From CAZPUS01 sp964589825 (GTDB lineage Bacteria; Fibrobacterota; Chitinivibrionia; Chitinivibrionales; WJKA01), in NCBI GenBank assembly GCA_964589825.1, contig CAZPUS010000019.1, positions 1 to 56,171 on the forward strand: 56,171 bases of DNA. The letters run 5' to 3'. This document shows, one piece after another, positions 27,870 through 36,685 of the stretch. Position 1 is the stretch's first letter, and every line of letters begins with the position of its first letter. The translations under genes were made by a program, and so were the position numbers. The notes below the pieces were generated by a model. That model had not been told where the DNA came from, did no database searches, and saw only the letters and a list, made by a program, of their open reading frames with translations.

Positions 27870-30149
27870 CTATTCCAGATAGATGCGTTTTGAATAAGAG
27901 GCGCGGTTTGTATGAACAACGACGGTATAAATACCGCTGCCGATGATTTTACGCGAGATAGCGGAAGGAGTAAGCTCGATGGTACGCACCTTGGATGTAA
28001 GAGAATACGACGACGTAGTATGTCTTGAATAGAGACGCGCACAGAGCCTTCCGGAGAGCGTATACGCATTAATGCGCACATCGGAATTTGTGCCTGCAGC
28101 AAGAGTAATCCTGAAACTGCCGCCTTCGGTTTGCTCAATTAAAACGGGTGTCGCCCGTTTTTTTCTTTCAGCGGGCGCGGCGATCGCACGGCTTATACCG
28201 GTTTTTCTCATGTAGACACCATCTCCCGAAGTGACCACCCATTGACGCCCCTGCCTATCAAAGCAGATACTGTTGATAGACGCTCCTCTAAACGGCGAAT
28301 TGTCCGGACCGTAGAATGTCATTTCTCCGTTGTTGTATTCTATTAGACTCCATGTCAGGTCCGAATTGATTACACTGTTATAAACACCTGCCCATACCGA
28401 TCCGTCGGCGCCCGTACCAATATCCTTTACATACGAGCTGCGCGATACATACTGAGTGTCGACCCAGCTGTAGCCGTCAAAATGCATAAGGCCGCCTTTG
28501 TTGAATGAAGGGCTTGTCTGCCCCCCTGCCCATACATCTCCTGCAGCGTCAACTTCGATATCGTAAATGTTGTCAACCGGCAATCCGATATTGGCGTTGT
28601 GCACGAGCCACCCACCGTCAATAATCTGTACCAGCCCGTTTTCGGAAAAACGGTAGCTTCCCCCGCCAATCCAGATATTGCCCGATGCATCACGGGCGAT
28701 ATCTCTCACGTTATTATGGGGCAAATCGGAATTCGTGGTGTCAAACACACTCCAGACTCCGTCAGGATTTGTCGCCACACCGCGGCTGGTTCCTATCCAC
28801 AGGGTTCCATCCTGCTGCTTCAGTATGCTGTTTACCCTTGCGTTTGATGGTAATCCTGCATCATCCAGCGGGAATTCGCGCCACCCGTACGCATCTTTTG
28901 TTACCAGTGAGTAATAGGTCGAATATCCCCGGCTATACTGAGTGCGCGCCCAGATATGCCCGTCCGGATCCTCATACAGCATCGAAACCCCTTTTCCGTC
29001 AAACACAGGATCGTTTACCGGCTCGAACGCGCCGTCCGAATACGTGCACAGGCCTTGTGACCAGCCGAACCACACATTACCTTTTGAATCGCCCATCACA
29101 TCCCATATGGTGTTTCCGGGGAGCCCCGTGCCTGAGTATGAGTGTAAAATCCACGAAGAGGAACGACGCTGATACAGAGTTTTTGAAGTACCACACCATA
29201 TGGCTCCGTCGCTATCTTCGAATACCACATAGATATACGTACCGGACAAGCCACGTGTGCGCCACTGTGCCCCGTCCCAGGAACCCATCCCGTCATTAGT
29301 CGCAAGCCAGAGAGTTCCGTCATCCCCATAGCGCATATCGTTTACTTTGTTACTCAACACAGAAAGGTCGTTACCGTCATACACGGTAACCGTCCCTTCC
29401 GAATGATGCACGAGACCTCCTTCACCGCAGGTAATAAAACATTGCGCCGCATTTATCCACTGGCTGCCGTCGGGTGCAACCACGATGCTCCAGATCGGAT
29501 CGGCCGGCAGTCTCGGGTTGAGTGACGTATCGATTGTTTCGTATTCAGGGGCCTGCAGCACTCCCAGACCGCCATAGGTGCCCGTCATGATATTGCCGCT
29601 GCTGTCAATAGCCAGGCAGTTAACTGCATTACTCGGAAGTGCCGAGTTGGCATGGGTGAAGATACGTGTGCCCGTATCCGCCATCATCACCAGTCCGCCG
29701 TTCCAGGTCCCGATCCATTTTCTGTTATCTGCATCGACGATAATAGATTTGATGCGTGCATAGGAAACGTCGGAAGGAATGTCCGAATTCGTATGATCGA
29801 GCAGTTCCCAGTTGCGGCCGTCGAACCGGATCAGGCCGCTTTTCGTACCAAGCCATTTTATACCGTTCGTATCAACGGCTACCGCTTCGATTCCCGGATC
29901 GGTTATCCCGCTGTTGACGTGATCCCAGAAACGGTAGGTGCTGTCACTTCGGGTGAATGCGATAAGACCAACGTCTGTCCCTATCCATAATGTGTCGTTC
30001 TCCTGTGCAATGGCGTTTACATTCGAGAGCGCAACGAACCGGGTCCATTCATATGCGCTAAGGGGCGTGAGAAACCCTATAAATAGCATCATGATTGTAC
30101 ACACAATGCTATCCGTGCGCCGGTTTCGTGTGGTGTCGTTGTTCCTCAT
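27870..30149 (-). CDS. Secreted Reg_prop beta-propeller with sorting tail
   Basis: 759 residues. A signal peptide (to about 32, TPLSA-Y) is followed by some fourteen repeats of the two-component-regulator-propeller type: 'i.aia.D..G..WiGT..Gl..f' (e.g. VDTNGIKWLGTKSGLIRFDG, RDASGNIWIGGGSYRFSENG, VAPDGSQWI). They probably form two seven-bladed propellers. Unlike sensor kinases with this module there is no membrane or kinase part. After a basic linker, about 85 C-terminal residues (GGSFRITLAAGTNSDVRINA, YTLSGRLCARLY, GSGIYTVVVHTN, YSKRIYLE) look like the sorting domain used in Fibrobacteres/Bacteroidetes for surface export. GGGATCTGGG lies before the ATG. The PPC lipoprotein gene follows 68 bases downstream. 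Confidence 0.88.
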   Translation of the reverse strand: MRNNDTTRNRRTDSIVCTIMMLFIGFLTPLSAYEWTRFVALSNVNAIAQENDTLWIGTDVGLIAFTRSDSTYRFWDHVNSGITDPGIEAVAVDTNGIKWLGTKSGLIRFDGRNWELLDHTNSDIPSDVSYARIKSIIVDADNRKWIGTWNGGLVMMADTGTRIFTHANSALPSNAVNCLAIDSSGNIMTGTYGGLGVLQAPEYETIDTSLNPRLPADPIWSIVVAPDGSQWINAAQCFITCGEGGLVHHSEGTVTVYDGNDLSVLSNKVNDMRYGDDGTLWLATNDGMGSWDGAQWRTRGLSGTYIYVVFEDSDGAIWCGTSKTLYQRRSSSWILHSYSGTGLPGNTIWDVMGDSKGNVWFGWSQGLCTYSDGAFEPVNDPVFDGKGVSMLYEDPDGHIWARTQYSRGYSTYYSLVTKDAYGWREFPLDDAGLPSNARVNSILKQQDGTLWIGTSRGVATNPDGVWSVFDTTNSDLPHNNVRDIARDASGNIWIGGGSYRFSENGLVQIIDGGWLVHNANIGLPVDNIYDIEVDAAGDVWAGGQTSPSFNKGGLMHFDGYSWVDTQYVSRSSYVKDIGTGADGSVWAGVYNSVINSDLTWSLIEYNNGEMTFYGPDNSPFRGASINSICFDRQGRQWVVTSGDGVYMRKTGISRAIAAPAERKKRATPVLIEQTEGGSFRITLAAGTNSDVRINAYTLSGRLCARLYSRHTTSSYSLTSKVRTIELTPSAISRKIIGSGIYTVVVHTNRASYSKRIYLE

Positions 30150-30333
30150 ACAACCCAGATCCCTTTATAATGTGGTTAGGGGCTATTGTCTCGGGCCCGC
30201 ATAACAGTTTTTTGTATTCATAAAGTAAAATAGTTTTTTGTGCTGAATCGTGATTGAATGCGGATACTATATTGTAAAAACGACACATCTATTGCGTTAA
30301 ACTGCTTCACTACCGCACTGAAGGACATACCGT

Positions 30334-30924
30334 ATGCATTATACCTTTCATTTCAATCGACTATTCCTGACAGCTATCATCGCATTCACCGTCTGCAATG
30401 CAGCCGGGACAAGCGGGTTCTCTGCAGGCGTGCATCTCATGGCAGGGGTGCGGTATGATGACATGCGCATGTGTGTCTCCACACCTTCGGGGACAAAGGG
30501 CGGCCCAGTGGGGGATGTAATGTTCGATCTGCGGCGCCGTCTGAATGAGCGATCGGCTGTGGCACTCAATCTGCCTGTAATGCGGCCCCTGCTTTTTGCG
30601 GCTGCCTTCCAAATGCTGCAGTTTGAACCAGCGGTTACGTATGAATACCGTTTGGGGTCCGGGCAGAGACGGGCTGTTGCAGGACCCGGCATTGGGATGA
30701 GTTTTCACTATGGCCCTGACTTTAAATCCAATCTCGAAAATCGGGGTGAAGATTTTTTTGCCGCAGGTCCCATGGTGAACCTGCTGCTGGGAATCGAATT
30801 CGAAAAATCGCCCGCCTCACGCACTATCGCAGGTCTGCGACTCTTCTACACGCCGCTTTTTTCAGCACGGAGGCGGCCCGGTACCGTGTTCGGCGCTGCA
30901 CTGGAAGGTCATCTCGTGTTTTGA
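30334..30924 (+). CDS. Probable outer-membrane beta-barrel-like protein
   Basis: 196 residues with an N-terminal signal (FNRLFLTAIIAFTVCNAAG) and a mature part of alternating hydrophobic and polar strands: GVHLMAGVRYDDMRM, AVALNLPVMRPL, QFEPAVTYEYRLG, RAVAGPGIGMSFHYG, MVNLLLGIEFEK, IAGLRLFYTPLF. It ends GAALEGHLVF with a C-terminal Phe, the beta signal BamA recognises. A small eight-strand barrel fits. No specific family was recognised. AAGGA lies before the ATG. It is divergent from the propeller gene and 56 bases ahead of the CAP gene in the same direction. Confidence 0.7.
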   Translation: MHYTFHFNRLFLTAIIAFTVCNAAGTSGFSAGVHLMAGVRYDDMRMCVSTPSGTKGGPVGDVMFDLRRRLNERSAVALNLPVMRPLLFAAAFQMLQFEPAVTYEYRLGSGQRRAVAGPGIGMSFHYGPDFKSNLENRGEDFFAAGPMVNLLLGIEFEKSPASRTIAGLRLFYTPLFSARRRPGTVFGAALEGHLVF

Positions 30925-30980
30925 TTTTTTATGCGGTTCATAACACAGGATTGCGCCATATATTGTAAGAATTGAACATT

Positions 30981-32216
30981 ATGATACGTATATTGATCCT
31001 TACAGTCATTTACCTTTCTCGCGCAGCTATTGCAGACACCGGTGACTGGGGGTACGGAGACTGGATTGACAATTACCCCGGTTTCCCTTCCATAAAAGAG
31101 CGCAGGATGCTTGTACTTGTCAATGCGTGCAGATGCGCTCCGCGCCAATACCGTGATGCCTGTCTGGTGCCGTATAATCCCGGGGCCGGTGATATACTTA
31201 CACAGCAGTATTATCCGTCGGTTCCCCAGGTTTACTGGCACATCGACCTTAACAGGGCAGCAAGGGCTCACAGTATCGATATGGCAGACAATATCGGTTT
31301 ATCGCATAATTCCAGCGATGGAACCTCTGCCGGGGATCGTATCCGAACGTATTATGAAAATGCAGGCGGGTGGGGAGAAAACGTCGCGTCGGGAAACGAG
31401 GATGCCGCATCCACCATGCGGCAGTGGCTTCTTGACATTACCGATTACGGTACACAGAGACCGGCAGCCGACAATTCGGGCAGCGACGGACACAGAAAAA
31501 ATATCATGAATGCCTCGTATGGTGAGATGGGTGCAGGCTATGCATACGGCTCGAAACAATACCGTCACTTCTGGACTCTTGACTGCGCACGAGCAGGGAC
31601 GCAATATACAACGCCCATAACCGGCGGGTGCCATTTTTTGCGCAATGATTCCATCCTGTTTATGGCGGGTTTCATGGACACACTTTCTGATGGTCCTGAT
31701 TCGAGCCTGGTCTATATCCAGGGACAAAAATATGAGATGCATTGTAAATTCGGGTCTCGAGCCAACGGCGTTTACGTACGTAGATTGCCTGCGGCATCTA
31801 TGTGCAGGGAATATTTTTTTTCTTTTGCGGATTCTCAAAGCGGGCATACGCGATATCCGGCACACGGAAACCTTAAAACCAAAGGCGAGGGGCAATGTGA
31901 CAGCGGATACACGCCAGAACCGTCACCCGCTATCGCAGCGTTTGATTCTCCGGTCGCCGGGTGTGCGACCATCGATATGTTGTTTCAGCGAACCAGCGAA
32001 CTACAGTGGAAACTAACCCTGCCCCGCCACGCATACGATGCCCGCAGGTTAGTCGTTATCGATTGCAACGGAGCAGTGCGCTATAGCCGGAATATTGACA
32101 CTAAACCGCAGCAGCTGCGCATCGAATTGCCGGGTGCGCAGGGTTTTTTTCTTGTGGGATTATATAACCGCGACGAACACTTTTCCATTCTCGGGCGTAT
32201 ACTGCTCATGCAGTAG
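30981..32216 (+). CDS. Secreted CAP (SCP/PR-1)-domain protein with sorting tail
   Basis: 411 residues from MIRILILTVIYLSRAAIAD, a signal peptide; a TTG 9 bases upstream is a less likely start. Residues about 35-215 form a CAP domain: ARAHSIDMADNIGLSHNSS with the two His, WGENVASG with the Glu near 131, SDGHRKNIMNASYGEMGAGYA near 170, and HFWTLDCA. The cavity His/Glu set is intact. A beta-rich middle follows, and the last 80 residues (WKLTLPRHAYDARRLVVIDC, GAQGFFLVGLYNRD) resemble the sorting tails seen in the neighbouring secreted proteins. CAP proteins are secreted with varied roles, some binding lipids, so no reaction is assigned. Confidence 0.85.
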   Translation: MIRILILTVIYLSRAAIADTGDWGYGDWIDNYPGFPSIKERRMLVLVNACRCAPRQYRDACLVPYNPGAGDILTQQYYPSVPQVYWHIDLNRAARAHSIDMADNIGLSHNSSDGTSAGDRIRTYYENAGGWGENVASGNEDAASTMRQWLLDITDYGTQRPAADNSGSDGHRKNIMNASYGEMGAGYAYGSKQYRHFWTLDCARAGTQYTTPITGGCHFLRNDSILFMAGFMDTLSDGPDSSLVYIQGQKYEMHCKFGSRANGVYVRRLPAASMCREYFFSFADSQSGHTRYPAHGNLKTKGEGQCDSGYTPEPSPAIAAFDSPVAGCATIDMLFQRTSELQWKLTLPRHAYDARRLVVIDCNGAVRYSRNIDTKPQQLRIELPGAQGFFLVGLYNRDEHFSILGRILLMQ

Positions 32217-32530
32217 TCTGTTACGAATAGGCATTTACACATGATGGACGCAATATCATTGATATCCCATGGGCAGAGTAGATATAATTGCGGTAACCAG
32301 TGACCCTGCTGCTGTGTAGACGCTGGATTCGATTCGTTACGACACCTGCAGACGCATTTTGCGTACCTCAGGCAAGAGACGATACAAACCAGGTAAGGGC
32401 AGAGTTGTTTGTCTCCCATATCGTATTTTAAGGCATAATGAAGTGGCCTGAGTAATGTAGAAAGGCCCACTTAGGCACCTCCTCACCTGTTCCACTTGTA
32501 TCCGGTGGATGAACGGATACCCCGGTCATT
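32217..32530. other. Stop-broken protein-like stretch antisense to queC leader
   Basis: No intact gene. Read on the minus strand from about 32490 down to 32220, one frame gives protein-like text (EEVPKWAFLHYSGHFIMP, NTIWETNNSALTWFVSSLA, GTQNASAGVVTNRIQRLHSS, SRVTGYRNYIYSAHGISMI) interrupted by three stops (TAA, TGA, TAA). It looks like a decayed gene piece or a dispersed repeat. No queuosine-type riboswitch could be drawn, although queC starts at the right edge. Confidence 0.45.
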
Positions 32531-33205
32531 ATGCAATCTGCACTTGTGCTTCTTTCTGGTGGCCAGGATTCCACCACCGCGCTGTACTGGGCACTGCATA
32601 ATTTCGGCGGCAACAAATACGTGGATACACTTACCTTTGATTATGCCCAGCGACATCGCATCGAACTCGAATCAGCAGTGACCATTTCGCAGCACGCCGG
32701 TGTGACACATTCGCAGCTGCCGATAGACACCTTTGCGGCACTTGGAGGCAACGCGCTCAATTCATCCGAGATATCAGTATCGGACAGTGAGGACGAAGGA
32801 CTGCCATCGACCTTTGTCCCCGGACGAAACGTGATATTCGCTACATTCGCCGCAGCATACGCATACCGCAAAGGAATACGCGATATTGTACTCGGCGTAT
32901 CGCAGACCGACTATTCGGGTTATCCCGACTGCCGTGCCGACACCCTGCATTCATTAGAACGAACCCTGCGGCTGGGATTGGAGTACCGTGTGACACTGCA
33001 TACCCCGCTTATGTACAAAACAAAAGCGCAAACCGTCGAAATGATGAAAGAATACGGAAAACTCGAAGAGCTCGCCCGGACGCATACATGCTATCAGGGC
33101 ACATTTCCGCCCTGTGGTGAATGCGCGGCCTGCAGACTCAGGGCACAGGGGTTTGAAGAGGCGGGATGCGAGGATCCGCTGATACAAAGGGCGCAGAAAA
33201 GCTAG
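32531..33205 (+). CDS. queC: 7-cyano-7-deazaguanine synthase QueC
   Basis: Makes preQ0 from 7-carboxy-7-deazaguanine, ammonia and ATP, on the way to queuosine in tRNA. It has 224 residues, normal for the family. The N-terminal PP-loop SGGQDSTT (9-16) binds ATP. The family segments FDYAQRHRIELE, FVPGRNVIFATFAAAYA and GVSQTDYSGYPDCR are present. Near the end, CYQG...PPCGECAACRLR supplies the four Cys that hold zinc. No other queuosine gene is adjacent, so it acts from a stand-alone position. The ribosome binding site is weak. Confidence 0.96.
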   Translation: MQSALVLLSGGQDSTTALYWALHNFGGNKYVDTLTFDYAQRHRIELESAVTISQHAGVTHSQLPIDTFAALGGNALNSSEISVSDSEDEGLPSTFVPGRNVIFATFAAAYAYRKGIRDIVLGVSQTDYSGYPDCRADTLHSLERTLRLGLEYRVTLHTPLMYKTKAQTVEMMKEYGKLEELARTHTCYQGTFPPCGECAACRLRAQGFEEAGCEDPLIQRAQKS

Positions 33206-33309
33206 TCTCGTTTATTGCATGTACGGTAATGTACCCGAATGATTCTGTGTGGAATACGGCGGCCCAAAATACCCGACACGTATACCGGTACTTCCCACTT
33301 GATAATCGG

Positions 33310-34233
33310 CTAAATTTCGTTTATATAAAGTGGTTTGAAGCCCCTGTACGGAGCTTCCTTGTAATTCATGAGAATGATTTCGGTGCGTTTGTGCTGTTCG
33401 ATATTGATGATCATGCGGTCGATAAAATTGCGTGAAATAAACAGCCCACGGCCATGTGATTCATACAGTGCATCCGGTGCGGATCCCTCACGCGCTTTGA
33501 CCTGGCGGGTAAGCCAGTAAAGCACATCGTTTTTGTTGAGCTTGCCTCCGTAATCGGTAATCGATATGCCGTATTTTTCATTGTCGACCGCGTATTCGAC
33601 CTGTACGCCGTGTTCTTCGGGAAGCTCGAAGTCATAATCCCAGCTATCTCTTTCGGTAGGGGATTGCGTCGTGGCACCGTAAAAAAGCGCGTTTACAAGC
33701 ATTTCGTAGAGTACGAGTTTGAATTTGGAGTTATGAGCGTTCTGGGGCAGATAGCTCATGATATGGCTTACATCTTCCTCGATATTATGCGGTGAGGTGA
33801 TACGACCGAACACCACGGGCTGGGTTGAAAAGTGTTTCGATATGCCGAAGATATCGCGCGCAAGGAGCGTGTAGACAAGGCGTGACAGTTCATCGGTGTT
33901 TATCGGCGTGGTTTTGGCAAAGATATTCTCTACGCTGTGCTTCATGGCGATTTCGAGGTAATCCTCGGTATTGTAAGCAGTCATTAGAACCCGGATGATC
34001 GAAGGGTAGGACTCCCGGACTTTGTCAAGCAGTTCATACCCCTTCATACCCGGCATGTTTATATCGGTGAGAATCAGATCGATCTTTTGAGAAGGGAGTA
34101 ATTCGTCAAGGGCCTGCTGCGCGTGTTCCGCTTTATACACAGAGTAGCCTTCTTCCTGCAGAAATTCGGCAATGTATTCACGCATGAGTTCTTCATCTTC
34201 CACAACAAGTATCGAATTTCGCCGCATTGACAT
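33310..34233 (-). CDS. Response regulator with RsbW-like HATPase output domain
   Basis: 307 residues in two domains. Residues 5-125 are a CheY-type receiver: acidic pair in VVEDEE, phospho-acceptor Asp57 in LILTDINMPG, Thr in MTAYNT and Lys in IFAKTTP. Residues about 165-295 form a GHKL ATPase of the anti-sigma/serine-kinase type: N box YEMLVNALFYGA, ITDYGG (DxG) and SHGRGLFISR, without any HisKA. A receiver driving an RsbW-like ATPase suggests phosphorylation-controlled partner switching. No anti-anti-sigma factor or phosphatase lies nearby. GGAG lies 8 bases before the ATG. It is divergent from comEC and convergent with queC. Confidence 0.85.
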   Translation of the reverse strand: MSMRRNSILVVEDEELMREYIAEFLQEEGYSVYKAEHAQQALDELLPSQKIDLILTDINMPGMKGYELLDKVRESYPSIIRVLMTAYNTEDYLEIAMKHSVENIFAKTTPINTDELSRLVYTLLARDIFGISKHFSTQPVVFGRITSPHNIEEDVSHIMSYLPQNAHNSKFKLVLYEMLVNALFYGATTQSPTERDSWDYDFELPEEHGVQVEYAVDNEKYGISITDYGGKLNKNDVLYWLTRQVKAREGSAPDALYESHGRGLFISRNFIDRMIINIEQHKRTEIILMNYKEAPYRGFKPLYINEI

Positions 34234-34300
34234 TCACTACACTCCGTTTATGTATTTTAAGGGGCGGTATATTGGCAAATTTAAGCACCGGATCATCACA

Positions 34301-36673
34301 ATGACAAGAGCTTCTCTCGTGCAGCGTATGCGAGCACGTGTTCCCGGATTATGGTTATGCGCCGGCTTCCCCGCGTTCGTTGTATGGATTGGTATTTCCA
34401 TGGGTTTGTGCGCCGGACTGCATCTGCAGTATGAGTTTTCATCAGAATTATACAGTAAAGTAGTTCGCATGACAACCCTGGGGGCGATCACTGCGACTAT
34501 TTTTATGCGCCGCGGATGGCTGCGATGTCTATTGGCACTGATTGCCGGACTTACACTCGGTATCGGCGCCAATCAGCTCGATACCGCACGTATGGAACGT
34601 GCGCAGACCATATATGTATCCGATGCCCGTTATATCCTTTCCGGTAGTATTACAAATCATCCCGCTATATACAATGGCCGTACCGAATTCACGGTGGTCA
34701 TTGATACGCTTCGGCTCGAATCCGACCGTACACCGTTATTCCGAAGCGGAACCGTATCGTGCGTTTCTTACAAGGCGACACCCCGAACCGCGCCGGGAAA
34801 GGGAGACCGTGTTGTGATGCAGGGAAACTATCGTTTCCCGCAACCGCGTATGAATCCGGGAGGCTGGAATGAACGTGCAGCTGCACTGGCGCGTCACGGG
34901 AGGGGCGGTTTCAGGATCGATTCCATGCTTCAGCATATCACTGCGGGAAGCTATGGTTCACGCATTACGCAGCGTATACGCGCATACACCGATACCGTAC
35001 TTCTTTCTGCGATCGATGCGGATACACGGCATCTGCTTCGAGCCGCCTTCATGGGACAGCGAAGCGGCATTTCCTACTCATTGTCCCGGTGGTTCAAGGA
35101 CGCAGGGCTCTTTCACCTGCTGGCAATATCCGGGCTCCATGTGGGCATCCTCACGGTATTCGTGCTTGCGCTGCTTTCACTCTGCCCGATCCCTGTTGCG
35201 GTCCGGAATATCATCACGGCAGGGATACTCTGGGCCTATCTATGGTTTGTGGGGTTTATCCCCTCACTTTTTCGAGCGACCTTAATGGCGACTGTTTTTT
35301 TGTGCGCCGCACTTGCGGGCAGGCGAAATACCGGAATCAATTCTCTGGGCCTGGCGGGGATCGTCTGGCTCTGCTTCTATCCAACGAGCATTCTCTCTCC
35401 CGGATACCAGCTCTCTTTTGGCGCAACTGCCGGTATTCTGCTGCTCACCCCGGTATTTAGCCTGGCAAAACACATAGTACACGGGGCGACACCTTTTTAT
35501 AGCGCACTAAAACGAATCATTGATACCGCATCCGTATCGCTTGCCGCTTTTGCGGCGACATTGCCCGTTTTGCTCTTTCATTTCGGCAGCGCGTCTGCGG
35601 TAAGTCTGGTGAGTAACCTTTGTTCGGTTTTTATAATGACCCTCGCGATGTGGCTCTTTTTTGCCGGATTGAGCCTCTCCTGGCTGGTACCCCCGATCGG
35701 ATCGCTCTGTGTGAATTTCTCTTCTCACGTACTGAACATACTTATTGCTGTGGCCCGTGTTATGGCCGATGCGCCGGGACATTCTTTTCGTACCGCCTGG
35801 CTGACACACCTGCCCTTTTTGTCTATTTATGTTTTGTTTTTTGCCGGTCTGGCAATGTGTTGCAAAAAACATCTCATGCAGTATGTCGCATGGTCGGCGC
35901 TGGTTCTTTTTTGTACGATACCGTTTGTGGCTCTAAAGAAAACCGGTGCTGACAACACATCGATACTGTTTTTTTCTCATGAGCGGTATGCCGTCAGCGC
36001 GATAGTCTGGCCCAATCGTTCCGCGTGGATAGTGTCGGAAGCAACTCCCAATCGATTTGGAGATGAATATCATTCCCTAATTGAACCCTGGCTCAGAAAT
36101 GAACCCGGAGTGAGAATTACGGTACTGGTGCTGACCACGCCACAAATAAACCTGCACCATACGCTGCTTCCATACCTTGAGAACGGCAGGCTGCGGCATG
36201 TCATTACATGTGATTTTGAGCCATATGACAAAACATTCGGCTACATCAAAGCACTCTGTGGCGAATACGGAGTAAAAGTGCGCAATGTAAGAAAACCCAC
36301 ACGATTTTTGCCTCACGAGCGCTGCAGCTGTGAAATCGGCTACGTTCCGTCCGTCTCCCGGCTGTTTCGTCGGGGTGCCGTTGTACGTATCGCCGCACCG
36401 GGTCACTGTGTATGTATAGATTACGAGGCATGTACCGGCCCCGCACATGGTATGCCGCAGTGGGGGAGGGCATCTGCAGATGTCGTCAGGTTCAACAGGA
36501 GTACCACGACGGATGCCGGGGGAGCCAAACCCGTGGTGCGTGTCGCAAAAGCTGCGGTCGATTCAGATCATGTATCGGACAGCTACGATCTTCTGCAATA
36601 CGGCGCACTTACATGCCATGTTATTCCCGGAAAAAAGATGCAGATTTCGTCGATGCAGCATGTTGTTAAATAA
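34301..36673 (+). CDS. comEC: ComEC/Rec2-family DNA uptake channel protein
   Basis: An inner-membrane protein of 790 residues that in competent bacteria carries single-stranded DNA into the cytoplasm. I used the ATG at MTRASLVQRMR, which avoids overlap with the divergent regulator; earlier in-frame starts exist. N-terminal helices and the DUF4131/OB part (about 15-215: GTVSCVSYKATPRTAPGKGDRVVMQGNYRFP, NPGGWNERAAALARHG) are followed by the Competence domain (about 240-530) with the hallmark LFHLLAISGLHVGILT and SLFRATLMA, SPGYQLSFGATAGILLL. The last 200 residues should be a metallo-beta-lactamase-like nuclease, but no DVGQGD or HxHxDH motif is visible, so that domain looks degenerate. No other competence gene is close. 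Confidence 0.9.
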   Translation: MTRASLVQRMRARVPGLWLCAGFPAFVVWIGISMGLCAGLHLQYEFSSELYSKVVRMTTLGAITATIFMRRGWLRCLLALIAGLTLGIGANQLDTARMERAQTIYVSDARYILSGSITNHPAIYNGRTEFTVVIDTLRLESDRTPLFRSGTVSCVSYKATPRTAPGKGDRVVMQGNYRFPQPRMNPGGWNERAAALARHGRGGFRIDSMLQHITAGSYGSRITQRIRAYTDTVLLSAIDADTRHLLRAAFMGQRSGISYSLSRWFKDAGLFHLLAISGLHVGILTVFVLALLSLCPIPVAVRNIITAGILWAYLWFVGFIPSLFRATLMATVFLCAALAGRRNTGINSLGLAGIVWLCFYPTSILSPGYQLSFGATAGILLLTPVFSLAKHIVHGATPFYSALKRIIDTASVSLAAFAATLPVLLFHFGSASAVSLVSNLCSVFIMTLAMWLFFAGLSLSWLVPPIGSLCVNFSSHVLNILIAVARVMADAPGHSFRTAWLTHLPFLSIYVLFFAGLAMCCKKHLMQYVAWSALVLFCTIPFVALKKTGADNTSILFFSHERYAVSAIVWPNRSAWIVSEATPNRFGDEYHSLIEPWLRNEPGVRITVLVLTTPQINLHHTLLPYLENGRLRHVITCDFEPYDKTFGYIKALCGEYGVKVRNVRKPTRFLPHERCSCEIGYVPSVSRLFRRGAVVRIAAPGHCVCIDYEACTGPAHGMPQWGRASADVVRFNRSTTTDAGGAKPVVRVAKAAVDSDHVSDSYDLLQYGALTCHVIPGKKMQISSMQHVVK

Positions 36674-36685
36674 GTAATTAATATT

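Noticed and set aside
32400..32530. preQ1 riboswitch ahead of queC.
   Set aside because: No pairing or conserved core of preQ1 classes could be drawn; the region looks like part of the stop-broken stretch.
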